In this document: positions 24,492 to 39,400 of the stretch, in pieces | Position numbering within the stretch: the first letter of the stretch is position 1 | Layout: every line of letters starts with the position of its first letter | NCBI GenBank assembly: GCA_013400975.1 | Contig: WBMZ01014048.1 | Span: 62,001 to 126,000, forward strand | Source: Atrichornis clamosus | Lineage: Eukaryota > Chordata > Aves > Passeriformes > Menuridae | Direction: 5' to 3' | Length of the DNA: 64,000 nt | Position numbers and translations under genes: made by a program | The notes under the pieces: model-generated | Told to the model about the DNA's origin: nothing | The model's database searches: none | What the model saw: only the letters and a program-made list of their open reading frames with translations

Positions 24492-27400
24492 GTTAATTAT
24501 TACTTTCTTATTGTGAGAAACGTGTTTTCATTTCATATTTATAGTTAGCATGCATATATAGGCTAGCCTTTATTCTAAACTAAAATGCTTCAGAAATCTA
24601 GCAGCTATTGTGTGTCACAAACAGAATAGTAATTATAATCAGGTTCTGTGTGATTACCAGGACCTTTTGAAAAGACAGTCAATGGGGATAAACAAAGCAG
24701 AAATATGGATGCACTCCTGTTTTAAATAGTATACCAAGTACATGCTGCAATGAACAAGGTACTGTCCGTGCTTTCTACATTATTTTGAAGTGACTCTGGT
24801 TGTTTAGTTATGCCAGTTAGGAGAAAATTATGAAAATGTAAGCTGCTTCTGATTCTTACCTGATGTTTCCTTATGTTTCTATAGAAGACGGAGAATGAAC
24901 TGTAAACAATACTTACACTATAAATCAAAGAAAAAAATTACATCTGTTGAAAGTCAATCAATTTGTGCTTTGAAGTGGTTGCAGTTATCCGTCTGTTCAT
25001 CTGGTGTAAAAAGAAAAAATAGTTTTATTGTGTCTGTAAAGATGTTTTGGTGTTCTTTTCTTACATATCATTACTAAAAATGAAACTGTAAAATTTGTTC
25101 TTAAATGAAACAATTTACCAGTTTACCAGTTGTTGTAAATTAGGCAAGTTAATAACCTTTCTTGTGAAATATCAGTTTAATTCTTTTGTTTTATTTACTA
25201 CGTAAGTCAGCCATTCTTCACTAAAAGTATTTTTGCTGTTTTGTAGTTCAGGTAGTGCATAATAGCTTACCATTTCAAGAAAATTTTATGACATTTGCTT
25301 TTTTGCTTTTCAGATAGCTTTGCACTGATGTGGCTTTTCAGAAAGTGTGGACATTTAAAAGGGTACACTGTTTAATAAAGCCTAGTAAGGACAGATCAAC
25401 CTACTTATAGCTGTTTAGTGTTTTTCATTCCTTAGGAGAAGAATTAATTTAGTGGAAAGGCAATGTAGTCCCTAATATAAACACTAACTATTTATTGTTA
25501 ACATGACCTTTAAAGATTCAAGGAAAGGAAGGAGAGTAAAATTGCTTAGAAATGCACACAGTGTTTTCTTTTATCATTGAATGCCAAAATACTAGAATTA
25601 CTGGGAAAGGAAATCCTGCACACTGCTGCATCATAACGGCAGTCTTACCGTGCTGCAACAACTATGTAGCTGTAACATACCTCTGAAGAGATCCCATTTT
25701 AAATGACATTCAAGTGTGAATTTTTAAATAGCTGTGTCACTGGATATGATACAGGTATAACATCACCTTCCATTTCAGCAACATATACTTTGATGTGAAA
25801 CTTTTATGTACAGCATTACCCCAATTAGGATATTCTCATATCCTTGCATCCTTGCCTTGGCAATCACTGTAGAAAAAACCCATGTGATTTTGAGTGATAA
25901 ATGTGTAGACTGAAATTACTAAAAATTTGATCTTAATTGTAGGAGAATAATATACATATGGCAAAACTACTTCGTTACTTCGTAGAATTGGAGAACTGCA
26001 AATAATTATTTAGGAGGTTTTGAGAAATCTTTTTTTTTTTTCAGATAGAGTGGTATACTGCAGAAAACGCACATAGGATTTGAACTTAGTAAATTGGAAA
26101 TATATTTTAAATTATGTGCTTAATCATCTATAGCATCTAGAGTTTTTTGTATTTCTATTACTGTCTTCTTATTCATGCTGTTTTACTTACGTGCTTTAAA
26201 ATAAATAATTTAGATAAATTCCGAGTTCAGTGCAATTTAATCTGTAATTAATGGTAATGTAGAGACTTGCTTTTTGTTGTCTGTATATCGTACAGGGAGA
26301 CTGTACTTAAACCGTATTTTGTTCACTTCCTTTGTTAAGAATATATAAGCTGTTGGACAGACTACATAAGTCTGCCTAACATCTGGAGTTTTTCTGATAT
26401 TATGAACTTAATTAAATGGTTTTACTTATTAGTCTAAGATCTGGCTTCTTACATGTTGACTTGAGGAAAAAAACCCCAAACCACCACTTTCATCTGTGTA
26501 GTTTTCAAAGGGCTTTTTTTCCCATATGAAAACCCTGTTACCTCCTTTGCAAACAAATTGTGTGTATGAAAAAGTCCTTTTTAAAAACTTTTTATAGAAG
26601 CTCCGGAGTTACCTTACTTCTGTGCTCCTCTGTAGCTTACAGCCCAGTTACAAGCCCTAAAAACATGAAGGAACAGAAGCAGCTCTACTGCTTTGTTTGC
26701 ATCAATCCTTCCTCTTTGCCATGTCATACAGCACAGGTAGAAAAACGTTTAGATCAGGACTTTGTCATTATGACATCATTTAGATCATTATGTGATTCAT
26801 TTAGAGGAGAGCTGCAGTCAAATTAATTTGGTATTAGTATGGAGCTCAGTTCCAAGTTTAGTACCAGATCTTTGACAAAGGTTGTTTCCGAGATGCAGAC
26901 AGACCATTCAGATTCAGGAATCAGAGCCTGTCAGCTGTGTTACTGTTCACATCATACTTCTATGTGTCCTTTGTAACTAGCGTTAGCTCGAATGGTTGTT
27001 TACTGGGACAGTGAGTTTTGAATTTCTTTGCAGATTTTCATCTCCTAGATTTCCACTATTGTTGCTGTTGCTGTGTGTTAAATCTCCTACATCCCTGAGG
27101 CAATGATCATCCTTTTGGATTTGTACACTTTTAAGAATTTTCCAACAGCTGTGCAGGCTCTTGTATAGAAAGTGTAGGCCTATTAGGATTAGGTTTGTTT
27201 TTCTTAACTTTTTTTGTGGTGCCTTACCAGCAATCTACAGACCTTTAAGGCATGGTGGAGATAAAGCTAAAATTACCTAGAGCATACCTAGTTTGCAGAA
27301 TGTTGTATCTGGTTCATTTCACTCAGGCATGCATTAAAACAGTGGAATTACTTTACCATAGATTGAAGTATGGGAATGTATTAAAATATAATGTAGAATG

Positions 27401-30400
27401 TATATTTATATTTGAACATTAAATACAAGCAGGATTTCAGAAATCATCAGCTGTGTGCTAACCTGGAACAGTTTAGTAAAATGCCTGTAATTATTTAAAG
27501 ACAAGGTCTGAATGTACCAGGTGGTAGTTACTCTGCAGTATTGCTCAGTATGATCAGTCTTGGAGTTAGTATGTTGTAACTTCCAATCTCTGTTGCCTCC
27601 CCACCCTGAATTTTCAATGTACAGAAACCTTTGATATGTCTTTTCTTTCACCTCAGACTTACTGATCTTTGAGGCTGTAAGTCCTTTAGGACCCCCAGTT
27701 GTGCTGTGTATTCCTCTATATCTCTTACCACAAAATAATGCAAGCTGTCAAATAAGGACAGTTAATAAGGTCCTTAATTGTGGCACAATGCTAGTATGAC
27801 ACTGGAAATTAACTCAAAAAGAGCATTTTTTTGCTACATCTATTCATGAATTAGATAAAAATAAGGAACTTTGTTATTAAAAGACAGTTGTTTTAAGGGG
27901 GAGGATATCTAGCCTTCTTGTTTCTTTTATTCCATGCTACTGCAAAAATTCTTTCCTTTCACTCTGTTCCTTTTACATTTTCATTTGGGTTATCACAGAA
28001 TGGGTCAGGTTGGAAGGGACCACAGTGAGTCATCAGGTCCAACCTCCCTGCTCGAGCAGGGTCATCCTGGAGCGCATTGCACAGGGTCGTGTCCAGATGG
28101 TTCTTCAATGTCTCCAGTGAGGGAGACTCCACAGCCTCTCTGGGCAATCTATTCCAGTTCTCACCCACACAGTAAAGAAGTTCTTCCTCATATTCAGTTT
28201 CTGCCCATTGCCTCTTGTCCTATTGCTTGGCACCTCTGAGCAGAGCCTGGCTCCATCCTCTTGACACCCTCCCTTTAGATACTTACAGACATTGATGAGT
28301 CCCATCTCAGTCGCATCTTCTTGATGCTGAACAGGCCCAGTTCCCTCAATCTTTCCTCATTAGAGAGGAAATCCCTTAATCATCTTTGTAGCCCTCCGTT
28401 GGACCGGTTCTGGGAGCTCCATGTCCCTCCTGTACTGAGGAGCCCAGAACTGTACATGGTGCTTGAACCTATGCCTTTTAATTGCAAGGTTGTAGTTCTG
28501 GCTGTAGCTATAATTCTTTAGCAAAAAGTAAATCACTAGCTCTTAAGTTCATGTGTAGGTATGGCCTTACTGTGCTCTGCAATCTCTCCAGAGTCACTTT
28601 TGTTCGCTTTCTGTTATCTTTTCTTATAATGAATTATGATACCCTATGGATTTTTAGCAGTCTTTGTTGTTACCATCTGTGGCTTCCTCCTTTTATTTAT
28701 GCTCTTCTGAGCTGTTGGAAAATTGTCATGATTTTTACCCTTATTTGGTTTTCCCAAGAATCCTTTCAGCATCCTTCTTTTCAAAGAATTCCATTCTCTG
28801 CAGCTGAGGTTCTTGTCTTAGTAATTTTGTATTTAAAAGTATTTTACTCCTTATGAACTAGAATGTAAAATCTTGGAAGCTGGCAGAAAAACTGGGATAT
28901 TATTATTTTAGTAAGTTGTGTTCTGGTCCCTATGTGCGATAAAATGTCAACTAGCTTGAAGAAAGCAGTATAAACAACCAAATGGTTGAAAAATTATTTT
29001 AAAAATTATTTTGTGAAAACTGCAGTACAGGAAACCATCTTAAGGCAGTGAGAAAGTTACAAAATTAAGATTTGTTTCAAAATTCTAAAGATGTATCTTA
29101 TCACGTATCCTAATTTGTCCAAGGCAGACATTCTTTATCTTCTCGTATATCTATGACCTAAACTATTGACTGTCATAGACTATGGATGACTTGAATTTGC
29201 GACAGATCTGCTTATTACCAAAAAAATACCTTGAGATCATGGATTTGTTGTGCAGTATAGGAAATGCAGTGGCCTGTCTTAAGGCAGACAAATAGCTTAC
29301 CTTGCCCTTGTGGCTGCTTTTAAATTATTTTTTTTAATTAGGAAGTCCAGCTACTGAAGTAACAGTTACCTGTTCCAGTAATAGAATAAATGCTTTCACT
29401 TTGAACAGCAGTGAAACTTAAAATCTGTACAGTTCATTAAGGTTGCACAGTTCTGCTTTCTTCAGTAAAACATTGGGTTTTTATTTCATTGATATTATCC
29501 TTGCATTACAAGAATTTAAACAGGAGCATGTAATTTATAATCCGTTACTATTCATTATTTTTCTTCCTTTTATTGTCTTCTCTAAACACAAGGCAGTCAC
29601 ACCCATTTTCCTGCTCAAAATTAATCATTTTCATCACTTATCTCTAAACCTCTTTTATTACTTTGAACTTTATTTTCAACCTTTTTGAAGTGTGAATAAA
29701 ATGAATATAGTGTAATTTTTTTCCTTTGAATTATAATAGTAGGTTTTTTTAATACCTGTATGTGTTGAGATGCATGTATTGGTTGGTTAATTTTTTGTTT
29801 ATTTACATGTCAAATTTTAAATGGTGATGTTCTTTGTTCATAACCTCAAATTTTAAATGTTGACATCAGTTAATTCATTCCCTAAGAAACAAAGTGCTGT
29901 TCACTGGAAACGTAAGGGTAAGGGGTACTCTCTCCCGTCTCAACAGTTTTGCTGATGTTTACTACCTTCAACGTTTTACTCTACACCCAGCTTGTGTTGG
30001 AGAAACAAATGTAATAACAGAATTTAAGTCAATCCTATGCACAGGTTATTCTTGCTCCAGCTCCCATTTTGCAGCGCTTTCAGCACATTTGTGAAAGCCA
30101 TTTGTGTTGCTGTATAGTGCTGCCTGCAAATTTCAGTAGCATAGGCAGAGCATTTCCTTTTAGTTTGGTCTGCTAAAGGGAGCAAGTTCATGCATTGTAT
30201 TCTGCATCACCTCTGCCATTTCCCTGGCACCCCGGGCTAGGGGTAGGCAGAAGTCTCAAAGATAACGTCACTTCTCGCAAGTGGCAGCTGCTAATGGAGA
30301 GAAACCCAGCTTATTCCACCCCTGAGAAGGGCAGAAGTCCTCTGCTGCCAGGTTGGCTGCACATGCAGCACAGGTCCCATTTGCTGTCGCTTGCCTACTG

Positions 30401-33400
30401 AGGCAATGCCTTAAGGAATTGAGGGGATAGGAGAACTGGACTTGTGGTGGTAGATGGAACAGGAAAAGGAGACAGAGCATAGAAATCTTTTGAAAAACAG
30501 ACTTTGCTGTTTCTGTGAACCAGCCAGCTGAGTACACATAACATGAGCTGGGTATTTTCTCCATCAAGATTTTGCAGGTAGAAATCCCGTTGTAATGCTC
30601 CGTGACTCCTCTCTCCAGCCAAGCCTCTACTAACCAGCTGCCCTTCATGTTGTTTCAGTTAGAAGAAATGTGACTTTTTAATACAAGGAAATAAGCTGTT
30701 ACTTGCTGCAAAAGGTTAGAAGATACAAGGTGGTACTTAAATATCAGGTCAGAGTCTGTATTACATAAGCTTGATCTAACCTTGTCACTCTTACCTTGCA
30801 GTAAAATGACATTTTTGAAGATTTATAGGATTTCATTTAATCTTGTGAAAAAGCTGACCTTTTTTAGAAGTACAGATGATGGTAAACTAGGCCAACTGAT
30901 CATGGCAAAAGAAGTTTTAAAGACAAGTGAATTTAGACATAATTTTCAGAGATAATTTTTTCAGACAGAATTTTACGCAATTTTTCACCAAAAAAAAATA
31001 AACATTAGTTTCAAATTTCTGTTCCTCTACCTCCATTCCAAAATGAGTGGTTTGAAATGTGTATTTGATTATTTTCTTAGTAATAATGAAGTCTTTATTG
31101 TCGTATTTTTATTTGAGACAAACATGGAGACATCTAACTTAAGATATGCCTTCCTAAAAGTAATTTAAAACACATCAAACAAAATGGTTGAAAAAAGTTT
31201 TGCAACCTTTGTTATAGCCAAGGTTAATACTTACTAAAAGTCATAGGTTGTTAACTAATATATGTGATCATTATAAAATAACCATTGCAACTCTTTTAAA
31301 ATTAATATCAGTGCTTTAAAATAATTAAAATAAATCCTATTAGTAGGAAAAACACTGATGCCTCTTTTTGAGAGAGAGTGAGAGAAAGAGAGTTTAGTAA
31401 AAGTGGGGGGAAAGAAGGCTTGTGTATCTTATGGTTTGGTTTTATACTGAAATCTGTTTGTGGTTTTGTTTAAGCTACAACAAAGCTGAAACAATAGCAG
31501 AAGGAGAGGTGTGAATTCAACTCTCCAGTCATCATCATCGTATTTGCTTTTACTTTTTAAACTTGCTTATCACCATTTTACTACCTCAAGTAGTTGCTTC
31601 ATTGCTTTGCAGTGAGCTGTTATATTTGGCTGAGCTCCTTATTCCAAACATCCTACTTCAAGAAATAAAGTCCTTAAAAATTGGATGGGTTTATAGCATG
31701 GCTTACACATTTTTACTTCAGAAGGTATTCTTTGTATGTTTTTTATTAGATAAAGAAGTTGAAGAAAGCTAGTAGATTAATGTTTGTTGCTGGGGTAGTA
31801 AAATATGTAGCATGGGAAAGACCTTGTCCTTAGAGTAATTTATATAAAATCATAGAATCATTACGGTTGGAAAAGACCTCTAAGATCACAGAGTCCAACC
31901 AGCACTGCCATGTTCACTACTAAACCATGTCCCTAAGCACCACATCTACACATTTTTGGAACACTTTCCAGGGACAGTGATTACCACTTCCCTGGGCAGC
32001 CTGTTCCAATGCCTGACCTCTTTCGGTGAAAAAGTTTTTCCTAATACCCAATCTAACCTCACCTGATGCAAGTTGAAGCCATTTGCCCTTGTCCTGTCAC
32101 TTGTTACCTGGGAGAAGAGACCGACCCCCACCTGGCTACAACGTCCATTCAGGCAGTTGTAGAGAGTGATAACGTCAGCTCTGAGCCTCCTCGTCTTCAG
32201 ACTAAACAACCCCAGCTCCCTCAGCTGCTCCTCATAAGATTTGTGCTCCAGACCCTTCACCAGCTCCCTTGCCCTTCTCTGGATTTTCTTCAGCATCCCA
32301 ACATCTTTCTTGTAGTGAGGGTCCCAAAACTGAACACAGGATTCGAGATGTGACCTCACCAGTGCAGAGTTCAGGGGAACGATCACTGCCCTGGTCCTGC
32401 TGGACACTATTTCTGATACAGTCCAGGATGCCACTTGTCTTCTTGGCTGCCTGGGCACACTCTGGGTCATGTTCAGCCAACCAGCACCCTTTTCCTGAAA
32501 TTGTACCATTCCTAGTAAAAGTTCGTCAGTGCTGGATAGGATCTTTTTGACATAAATAATGGAAAAAAACAAACACCAAGAGAAGTGTGATAAACATTTT
32601 AGAATTAAAATGGAAACCCTACTGACTAACGTTCTAAGATACTCATAATATTTCCACTTAATGTGTTAAAAATAGTATCTTATGTCTAGAATTTAAAGAA
32701 ACATGTAGAAAGGGTTATTTGATACACAAAACTCGTGCTGACATCCTCAGTCTTTAATGCTATTTTCTTAGTAGTTTGTGTGCGTTGTGCAGAAGTAGCA
32801 ATACCTCTAGACTGTAGGAAGGGGAATTCATTCTAAAAGATAAATTTGAGTAAAGAGCCAAATCCAAAAGGAGCAGAGCTACCTTGATAGTCAGAGCTGC
32901 AGGACCTTGTGGCTTGGTGTTTTCTCTGAGCATGAGATCTGCAGGCCACCATTGGATACCCAGGTTTCCTCTCTATAGATGGAAGGTGTAGGCCAAGAAT
33001 TTTAGAAGGCATTTCAGTACTACTTCTGGGAGAGAGAAAATCAAGTCCTTACCTTACTCTGTTCTTTCCTTACTTGTATTCTCACAGGCTGTCATGGCTG
33101 TGGTAGATGGAACTGGGAAAATGATTCGTAAAACAGTTTGTGGAAGGAGATGCATTTAAATTTTTCATAACCAGTCACTGGATAACAGGCACAAATAGCT
33201 TTTGAAGCTTTATCTTCCCTTTTTTTTTTGCAAATAGCTGACCTATTAGACCGTCTCTTTCATGTTCTCTTTATGGACATCTGAACCTCAGTCTTTCTTT
33301 CCTTCTGCTCCTTCATTATGGAAAATGGTTTGTAAGTTACTAGCTAGAGAACAGATATAGGATTGAACTTTAGATGAGTGGGAGAACTAGGCTTTACTCT

Positions 33401-36400
33401 GTTGTGTCCTGCATAAGTGCTTATCGTGGGTACTGGAAAATAGACACCACTGCAATTATTTTTCTGTATTTAATGGGAGTGATGACTGAGTTCTATGTGG
33501 AATGTACATGTGCAGTTTTGACGCTGGCAGTAACTCCAGTGAGGTTGTGATCCAGCAAGTGCTGGCTTGGAAAGCTTTTTCCTTTGTTGCTTCTTCCATT
33601 CTACTTGCAAAACACTTTGCAATGTTGTAATGTAAGTAAAATCCTCATAGCGTGTAATTTTAAAAAATTATTATTAATGGGGTTACTTTGAGGAATCTGG
33701 GTTAAAACATAGTTCAAACAAATAAACCAAAAAAATCCCCACAACATATATTAGCACAATTGACAATGTGCTAAATTGTTATAGGGATGCGGAACAAGAA
33801 TTTCTTAAGTATTTTTGTGTTTACCAGTAACCTGTTCTTTCTACTTCTGCTTTCGGTTTTTTTTTTTTTTTTTTTTTTTGCAGGGTTGCTGGTTAAAGTG
33901 TTGCTTCCACTGAGTACGACTTTGAGAATGCCACCCAGTTGGCCAATAGTATGTTTTCAATTGTTACATGGTTACATTGTTGTATGAGCCTGTGATTCAC
34001 TTTCCAGAATGGCCACAAAGAATACTTGTTCCATCTTGTTAGAGGGCCGGTGGTGGAGTAGAACAAGTAACTCACCCTAGGTGGAGAGCAGGGAGGAAGT
34101 TGACACAGCTTAAATAAATGGCTAACCACAGTTTCAGCTGGAAAATTTAACATAAAGTCCCCCAAGGGAAGTCAGTAGCCAGGTATCTCATTTCTGATCC
34201 ATTATTAGATTTAGCTCTGAATTAAGTACCAAACTGCTTTGTCTTTCTAGCTACCTGGGCGCATGCAAAAAACCCTCAAAACCAAAACATACAAAAAACC
34301 CAAGACCAAACCAAAAAGTTCCACTTTACAATTTTCTGTTGAAAATTGAGACTTTAGTTTTGAGGAGCTTTGTGTTGAAATGAATATCCTACGCTAAGGA
34401 GTGTGATACGTTTCCTGGTGGATTTAGCCCCAAGCATGCTGGCTCAGTTCATGACATCTTTATGGAAGCAGGGGTCTGGATGCAGATCTTGTGAAACCAT
34501 GTCCTTCCAAATATTATGGTAGTCCAGAGTATTTTATAAGTTGCGTGCATTGTTGAAAACTAAGTAGTAGTCAGCTAAAGAACTGTAAGCAAGAAAATGT
34601 ACTTTCCACTGTGTACGTAATTAGGATTCACCTCCTTCATGGTGAACCCTAGACCCATGCATTCCTTTTACATTTTCTCTATTCCTCTTTTTTCTCAAGC
34701 TGCTGGGTCCTGGATGGACAGGAATAATTTGTCTCCCCATCCACCCTTGCTTTTCATTGACTTCTACTGTGCTAGATCTCATATCAGGCACAAGGTTTTG
34801 TGCAATAGGAGTGGTGATATATCGATGCGTTTCTTCGGTTTTTTCCCCTGCATGCCCACGCACTTTTAGTAGCTCCATATATGCTGAGTTTTGTTTTAGC
34901 CACCTTAGGCTTAGTGTGAAACGTGACAGGGAGAGGTTTGGTTCCTTACTGCCATCCTTCCATTGCTTTTTCAGTTGGTCTTGATAGATGTTTTTCCTTA
35001 ACCATCTGACAGTGCTATAGATACAATTGCTGAGCCAATCTCTGTGTGTGTCTTAGTTGATGAGTACAACATGAAATTGCTGTACTTTTTTCACAAGGGT
35101 CTCAGTTAAGTTTGGAGGGAGAAAGTATGAAGAAAAATAAAATACTAAGGGAATATATATTAAATCATGCACATCAATTTTAAAATCATATGTGATTTTT
35201 ATTTTGTCCTTTGTAGATGAAATTTCACCTTAATATTGTGTGAACTGAGATTTCTGTTATTGTCTTCAGCAGAACCTCCAACAGCAATCACACCTTATCA
35301 TCTTGTCAAACGATGGAGCCCTGTACCTCAGATGAATTCTTTCAAGCTCTCAATCACGCTGAACAAACTTTTAAAAAGATGGAGAATTATCTTAGACACA
35401 ACCAGCTATGTGATGTGGTGTTAGTTGCTGGTGACCGTAGAATTCCAGCTCACAGGTAAGTTTATTATAATTTGAAATAACTTCATAATTGTTTATAAAT
35501 GCACCTTCAAAGTGTGTCCCATCTCTTGTCTAAAAAAGGTCAGAACATCCTAAACAATTTAGAATACTTCAAATATGTATATAGGTTTTTAACATTTATT
35601 TGAAAGCTAAAAGTTAATTTGTCTGTTGTATGGGATACAGAATGAAATAAAAATTCACATTCTTTTTGTCTTCAAGTATACTTAAGATATTTGCATAACA
35701 AAATTAAACCCCTAAAAGTCCCAAATACACTTCCAGAATATTATAAGATGTAGTGGTTTCTGTACCATAGAATGTTGTAAAATTTTTGCTTAGATTTAAC
35801 CTTTTCTTTGTACTAGCAATTATGTTGTTGGAGTCATAATTAGCAATAAGGACAGTCTTCTGTCCACATAAAGGTTTTTTTCTCCCATAGCTAGAAGAGT
35901 CCTTTGATAGGAGACTGCTGAACACTGCCAGTATTAGATGTCTAGATTAGATCAAACGTTACCCTCCCTGTCATCCATGTAATTAACAGATCATATGCGT
36001 GCCACTTAAAAGCTAGGAAAATACCAAAGATTGTGAAACACAGGTATGCATAACGGAAGCAAAGTACAGTATTTAATGCACAGTATTAGTAGTTTGAATA
36101 GGAGCCTAGGTATTATTAAGCTTTGATTTCCTAAGATGAGATCTACAACAGAAATAACATCTGAAAGCATTCCTGTTTTCCATTGCTCATTCCTACTCCC
36201 ACAGTGAAACTACAGCTCAATACTGTAATAGTAATAAAGAGATGGGAATGGGTTGCTGGTTTAGGGTTGGTATTTTTCTTAAATAGCTAGATTTCTGCTT
36301 TTATTTGGATATTATCCACACTTGTGCTGACTCAGCTGAGGGAATGACAGCATGGGGCTGGGCACTAACCTGAGGAGCAAGGAGTCATTTATACCATAAC

Positions 36401-39400
36401 TTGCTGTTGCTCTCAGAAACTTCATTTTATGCAACATTGAAATTAGTTGCAAAACTGCATTGTCCCTGTGGAAGGAGTGATCAGATGAAAACAGGGAATG
36501 CGCATACTCCTAGTGGGCACATGCTCAAGCAATTTAGGGTCAAAAAACTTTGGAGTGATGTAAACAGGAAAAATGGTGATTATAATAAGGAAGTAATTTT
36601 ACTTCCTTATGTAGCCAAGGTAACCCCTTTGCAGTACATGTTTGGAGTATGGTTTATGTAATATTTTTAAATGTGTTAAAAGGGTGCAGAGTTCAGCTGT
36701 GAATATCTTGTAAGGACTGGAAGATTTTAATTACAATGAGGTAAACAGATAGACAACATGCTAAAAAATCCTTTAATGTGGTTCATACTTGTTTCTCATT
36801 TGTTTAGAGAACTGACTTTGCTTCTCCAGTTTCTGCTACTGTACCTATTTCTGTAGTGAGTGAGGCATATGCTACTACCTGTTGTTTGCTCTGGTCTTCT
36901 CTTCTGAGAAGAAACATCTTGCTGTAGTTGGTATATTGTGTTTTAAATATGCATGAAAGTTAAGGCCAAAGAAGCATACTTAGTGCTTATAGCGGGAGGT
37001 GGCAGGCTTACCATCGTCCGGTGTTCACTTTACAATGATGGAGCAACTTACAAAGAAGCTTTGCCTTTTGCATTATAAGTTCTTTCTCTTCCTGTTTTGT
37101 TTTCACAGAGAAACATAGCAATAACTACAGTCAATCTTGGTAGATCCAAAGTATTTCACTGAAAATTGAGTTCTTTCATAGTGGGAAAGATAAAGATGGA
37201 AATCTTAAATTTGGTTTAGAATTGTATAAAAATTCAGTAAGATGACTGCCTTTATGTACCTGTAGTAGCCAATGTTATAAGAAAAAAATTCTATAGTATT
37301 TTTTCTGCCTGCAAAGAAGTTCTGACTTCTTTAGTATTGATTTCAGGCTGGATCAGTCAGTGCATTTCAGAACACTTGGGATTATTTTGTCTTGAGACTT
37401 AATAAGCAACAGAAGATGTGTTAAATAGATATTAGCTTAATGGCTTGGCATTCTAAGATGAGTGAGAAAATAGAAGGTTCACTTACACTGGACAGCTTTG
37501 TTTTCCTTTGTTTCTTCATAAGAAAGATAAGTAGTATAAGGTCACATACAGCTGGTAAAAAAGAACATTTTTCATTATTAATATTAATCACACTCACATA
37601 TAGAGAGGAGTATTCAGATTTTCTTTTGTTTTGTTTTGAACATGGTATTTTTAATAATTCCTGGGGTTTTTTTAATTATCAATTTCTACTTTCATTGAGT
37701 GTTCTGAGCTGCATGATGTATGTTTTTAGAGAAAAGAGAAGTGAGTTTGGTGTCTGCATTAAGCCTGTAATAAGCACAGATAATACATTACTGTGAAATT
37801 CTGAGAGGTTTTGTATCTGTTCAAATAATTCAGGCTATGAGTCTACTACAAATAAAAGCATCACATGTAGTCATGATTTTTCTGAACATGGCATTCTCTA
37901 TTGTACCAAAAGTGTTTTATCTTCTCATTCTGGGCTGAAATTATAGCTAAGAACTTATTTAGGAGATCAAGAAGCAAGTAGGAAAAAGGACAATTCTCCA
38001 CTAGGAAGAAATATATTCTATTCCCACACCTTTAGCCTGCAGTTCCATAAATAAATTTTGCATACCTTAATTAATTTAATTAAGTTGTTCATAGCAGGTG
38101 TTTATTCTGTGTCCACTGCAATTTCAGGTGTCTGTCATTTATTACCTTCCTATTTGTTACATTCAGCGAACTGCTATATCCATAATAAAAGTTTATTTTG
38201 TTTGGTAGTAACCTAATTATCAGAGCATTCATGTAAGAAAAGGGAGATATGTGTAAATTCCTGCCCAGAGGGGATTTAAAGTCTACTCCACATCCTTTAA
38301 CCAGCAGTCTGGACATCTGTGCAGAGCCATTGTCTGTCTTTCTGTTGACACTGAAAGATGGAAATACAAAAGACATGGGACTGAAGGAAAGAAGGCAAAT
38401 GGAACCTTATGTACTCTAGGGGTTAAGAAGCTTGTTGGAAAGAGCAGAACTCTTCAGTATCACCTGACAACTTCAGTGGATGCTAATAGTGAGTTCCCTA
38501 GGACTGTTTTCAGCTGTTACACAGCCACAAACAAGGAGCTGCCTAGGAAGGGTCCCTTTTATCTTTCAGATCTTAAGAAGCTTCATTTCATTCTGTCAGG
38601 TGAGACAGGTTGGGAGATACTAAATCTGTAAATTGCCAGGTGTGACAGCTATCATCATTTTGCGTAGTAATTGCTTTGGTGACCTAGAAAACCATCTAGA
38701 TGATGTGGCTTGTGGCAGTTCCAACAAGTAGAGTTTTTAAAGTGTGCCACATATTTTACTGGCTCCCAGTGGATAACCTTTCAAAATAAGTTAAGCCGTC
38801 ATGGTAGATCTTTCTAATTTTGGATCAATACAAACCACAGAAATTAAAGACATCAGTAGCCTTGGAGCTCCTGTAAGAACAGAAAGATGTACTGAAGCAC
38901 ACAGATTTTTTCAGTATTTAGACCATAGCTGTTCAGTGGTTTTCCAGAGAGATTAATTGTTCAGACATCTCAGGATCTCTTAGGTGAAAAATTCTGATAT
39001 TTATGTGTTCCTTTTTCTCTGTGTTTTTCCTGTGCACTGTAGAAGAGCAGCTTACTGCATATAATTCAGTAGCTAAATTCTTGTAATCTTACCTGTGCAG
39101 AATTGAGTAATTAGCAGTAGCTGGTAATTAGGTAAGAAGGAGAGTAAAGATGTGTTCAACATCCACAATCAAACAATACCATGCCAACTGTATTAAGGCT
39201 TTTTCTTATTGTTTTGTGATTGGGTTCTTTTTTAATCTTAAGAGACTTCTTTAATATCAGCATATACTGATTTTGTAGGCATTTTATTTGGGCCAGTTTT
39301 GCAAGAAATATTACTCTTAGGAGAAAAAAAAGACTTCAAACTCTGAGTACAAAAAACCATAGTTTTCTTCAGTTTTGAAACTGAGGAAAGGCAGTCTTTT

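Noticed and set aside
30190..30660. Minus-strand 126-codon open frame in a GC-richer patch of intron 1
   Set aside because: It has no splice sites in phase, no recognisable domain and an overlapping frame on the other strand.
31946..32572. A 208-codon minus-strand open frame as a host gene
   Set aside because: Its motifs are those of the CR1 reverse-transcriptase C-terminus and it ends in the CR1 tail, so it belongs to the mobile element.
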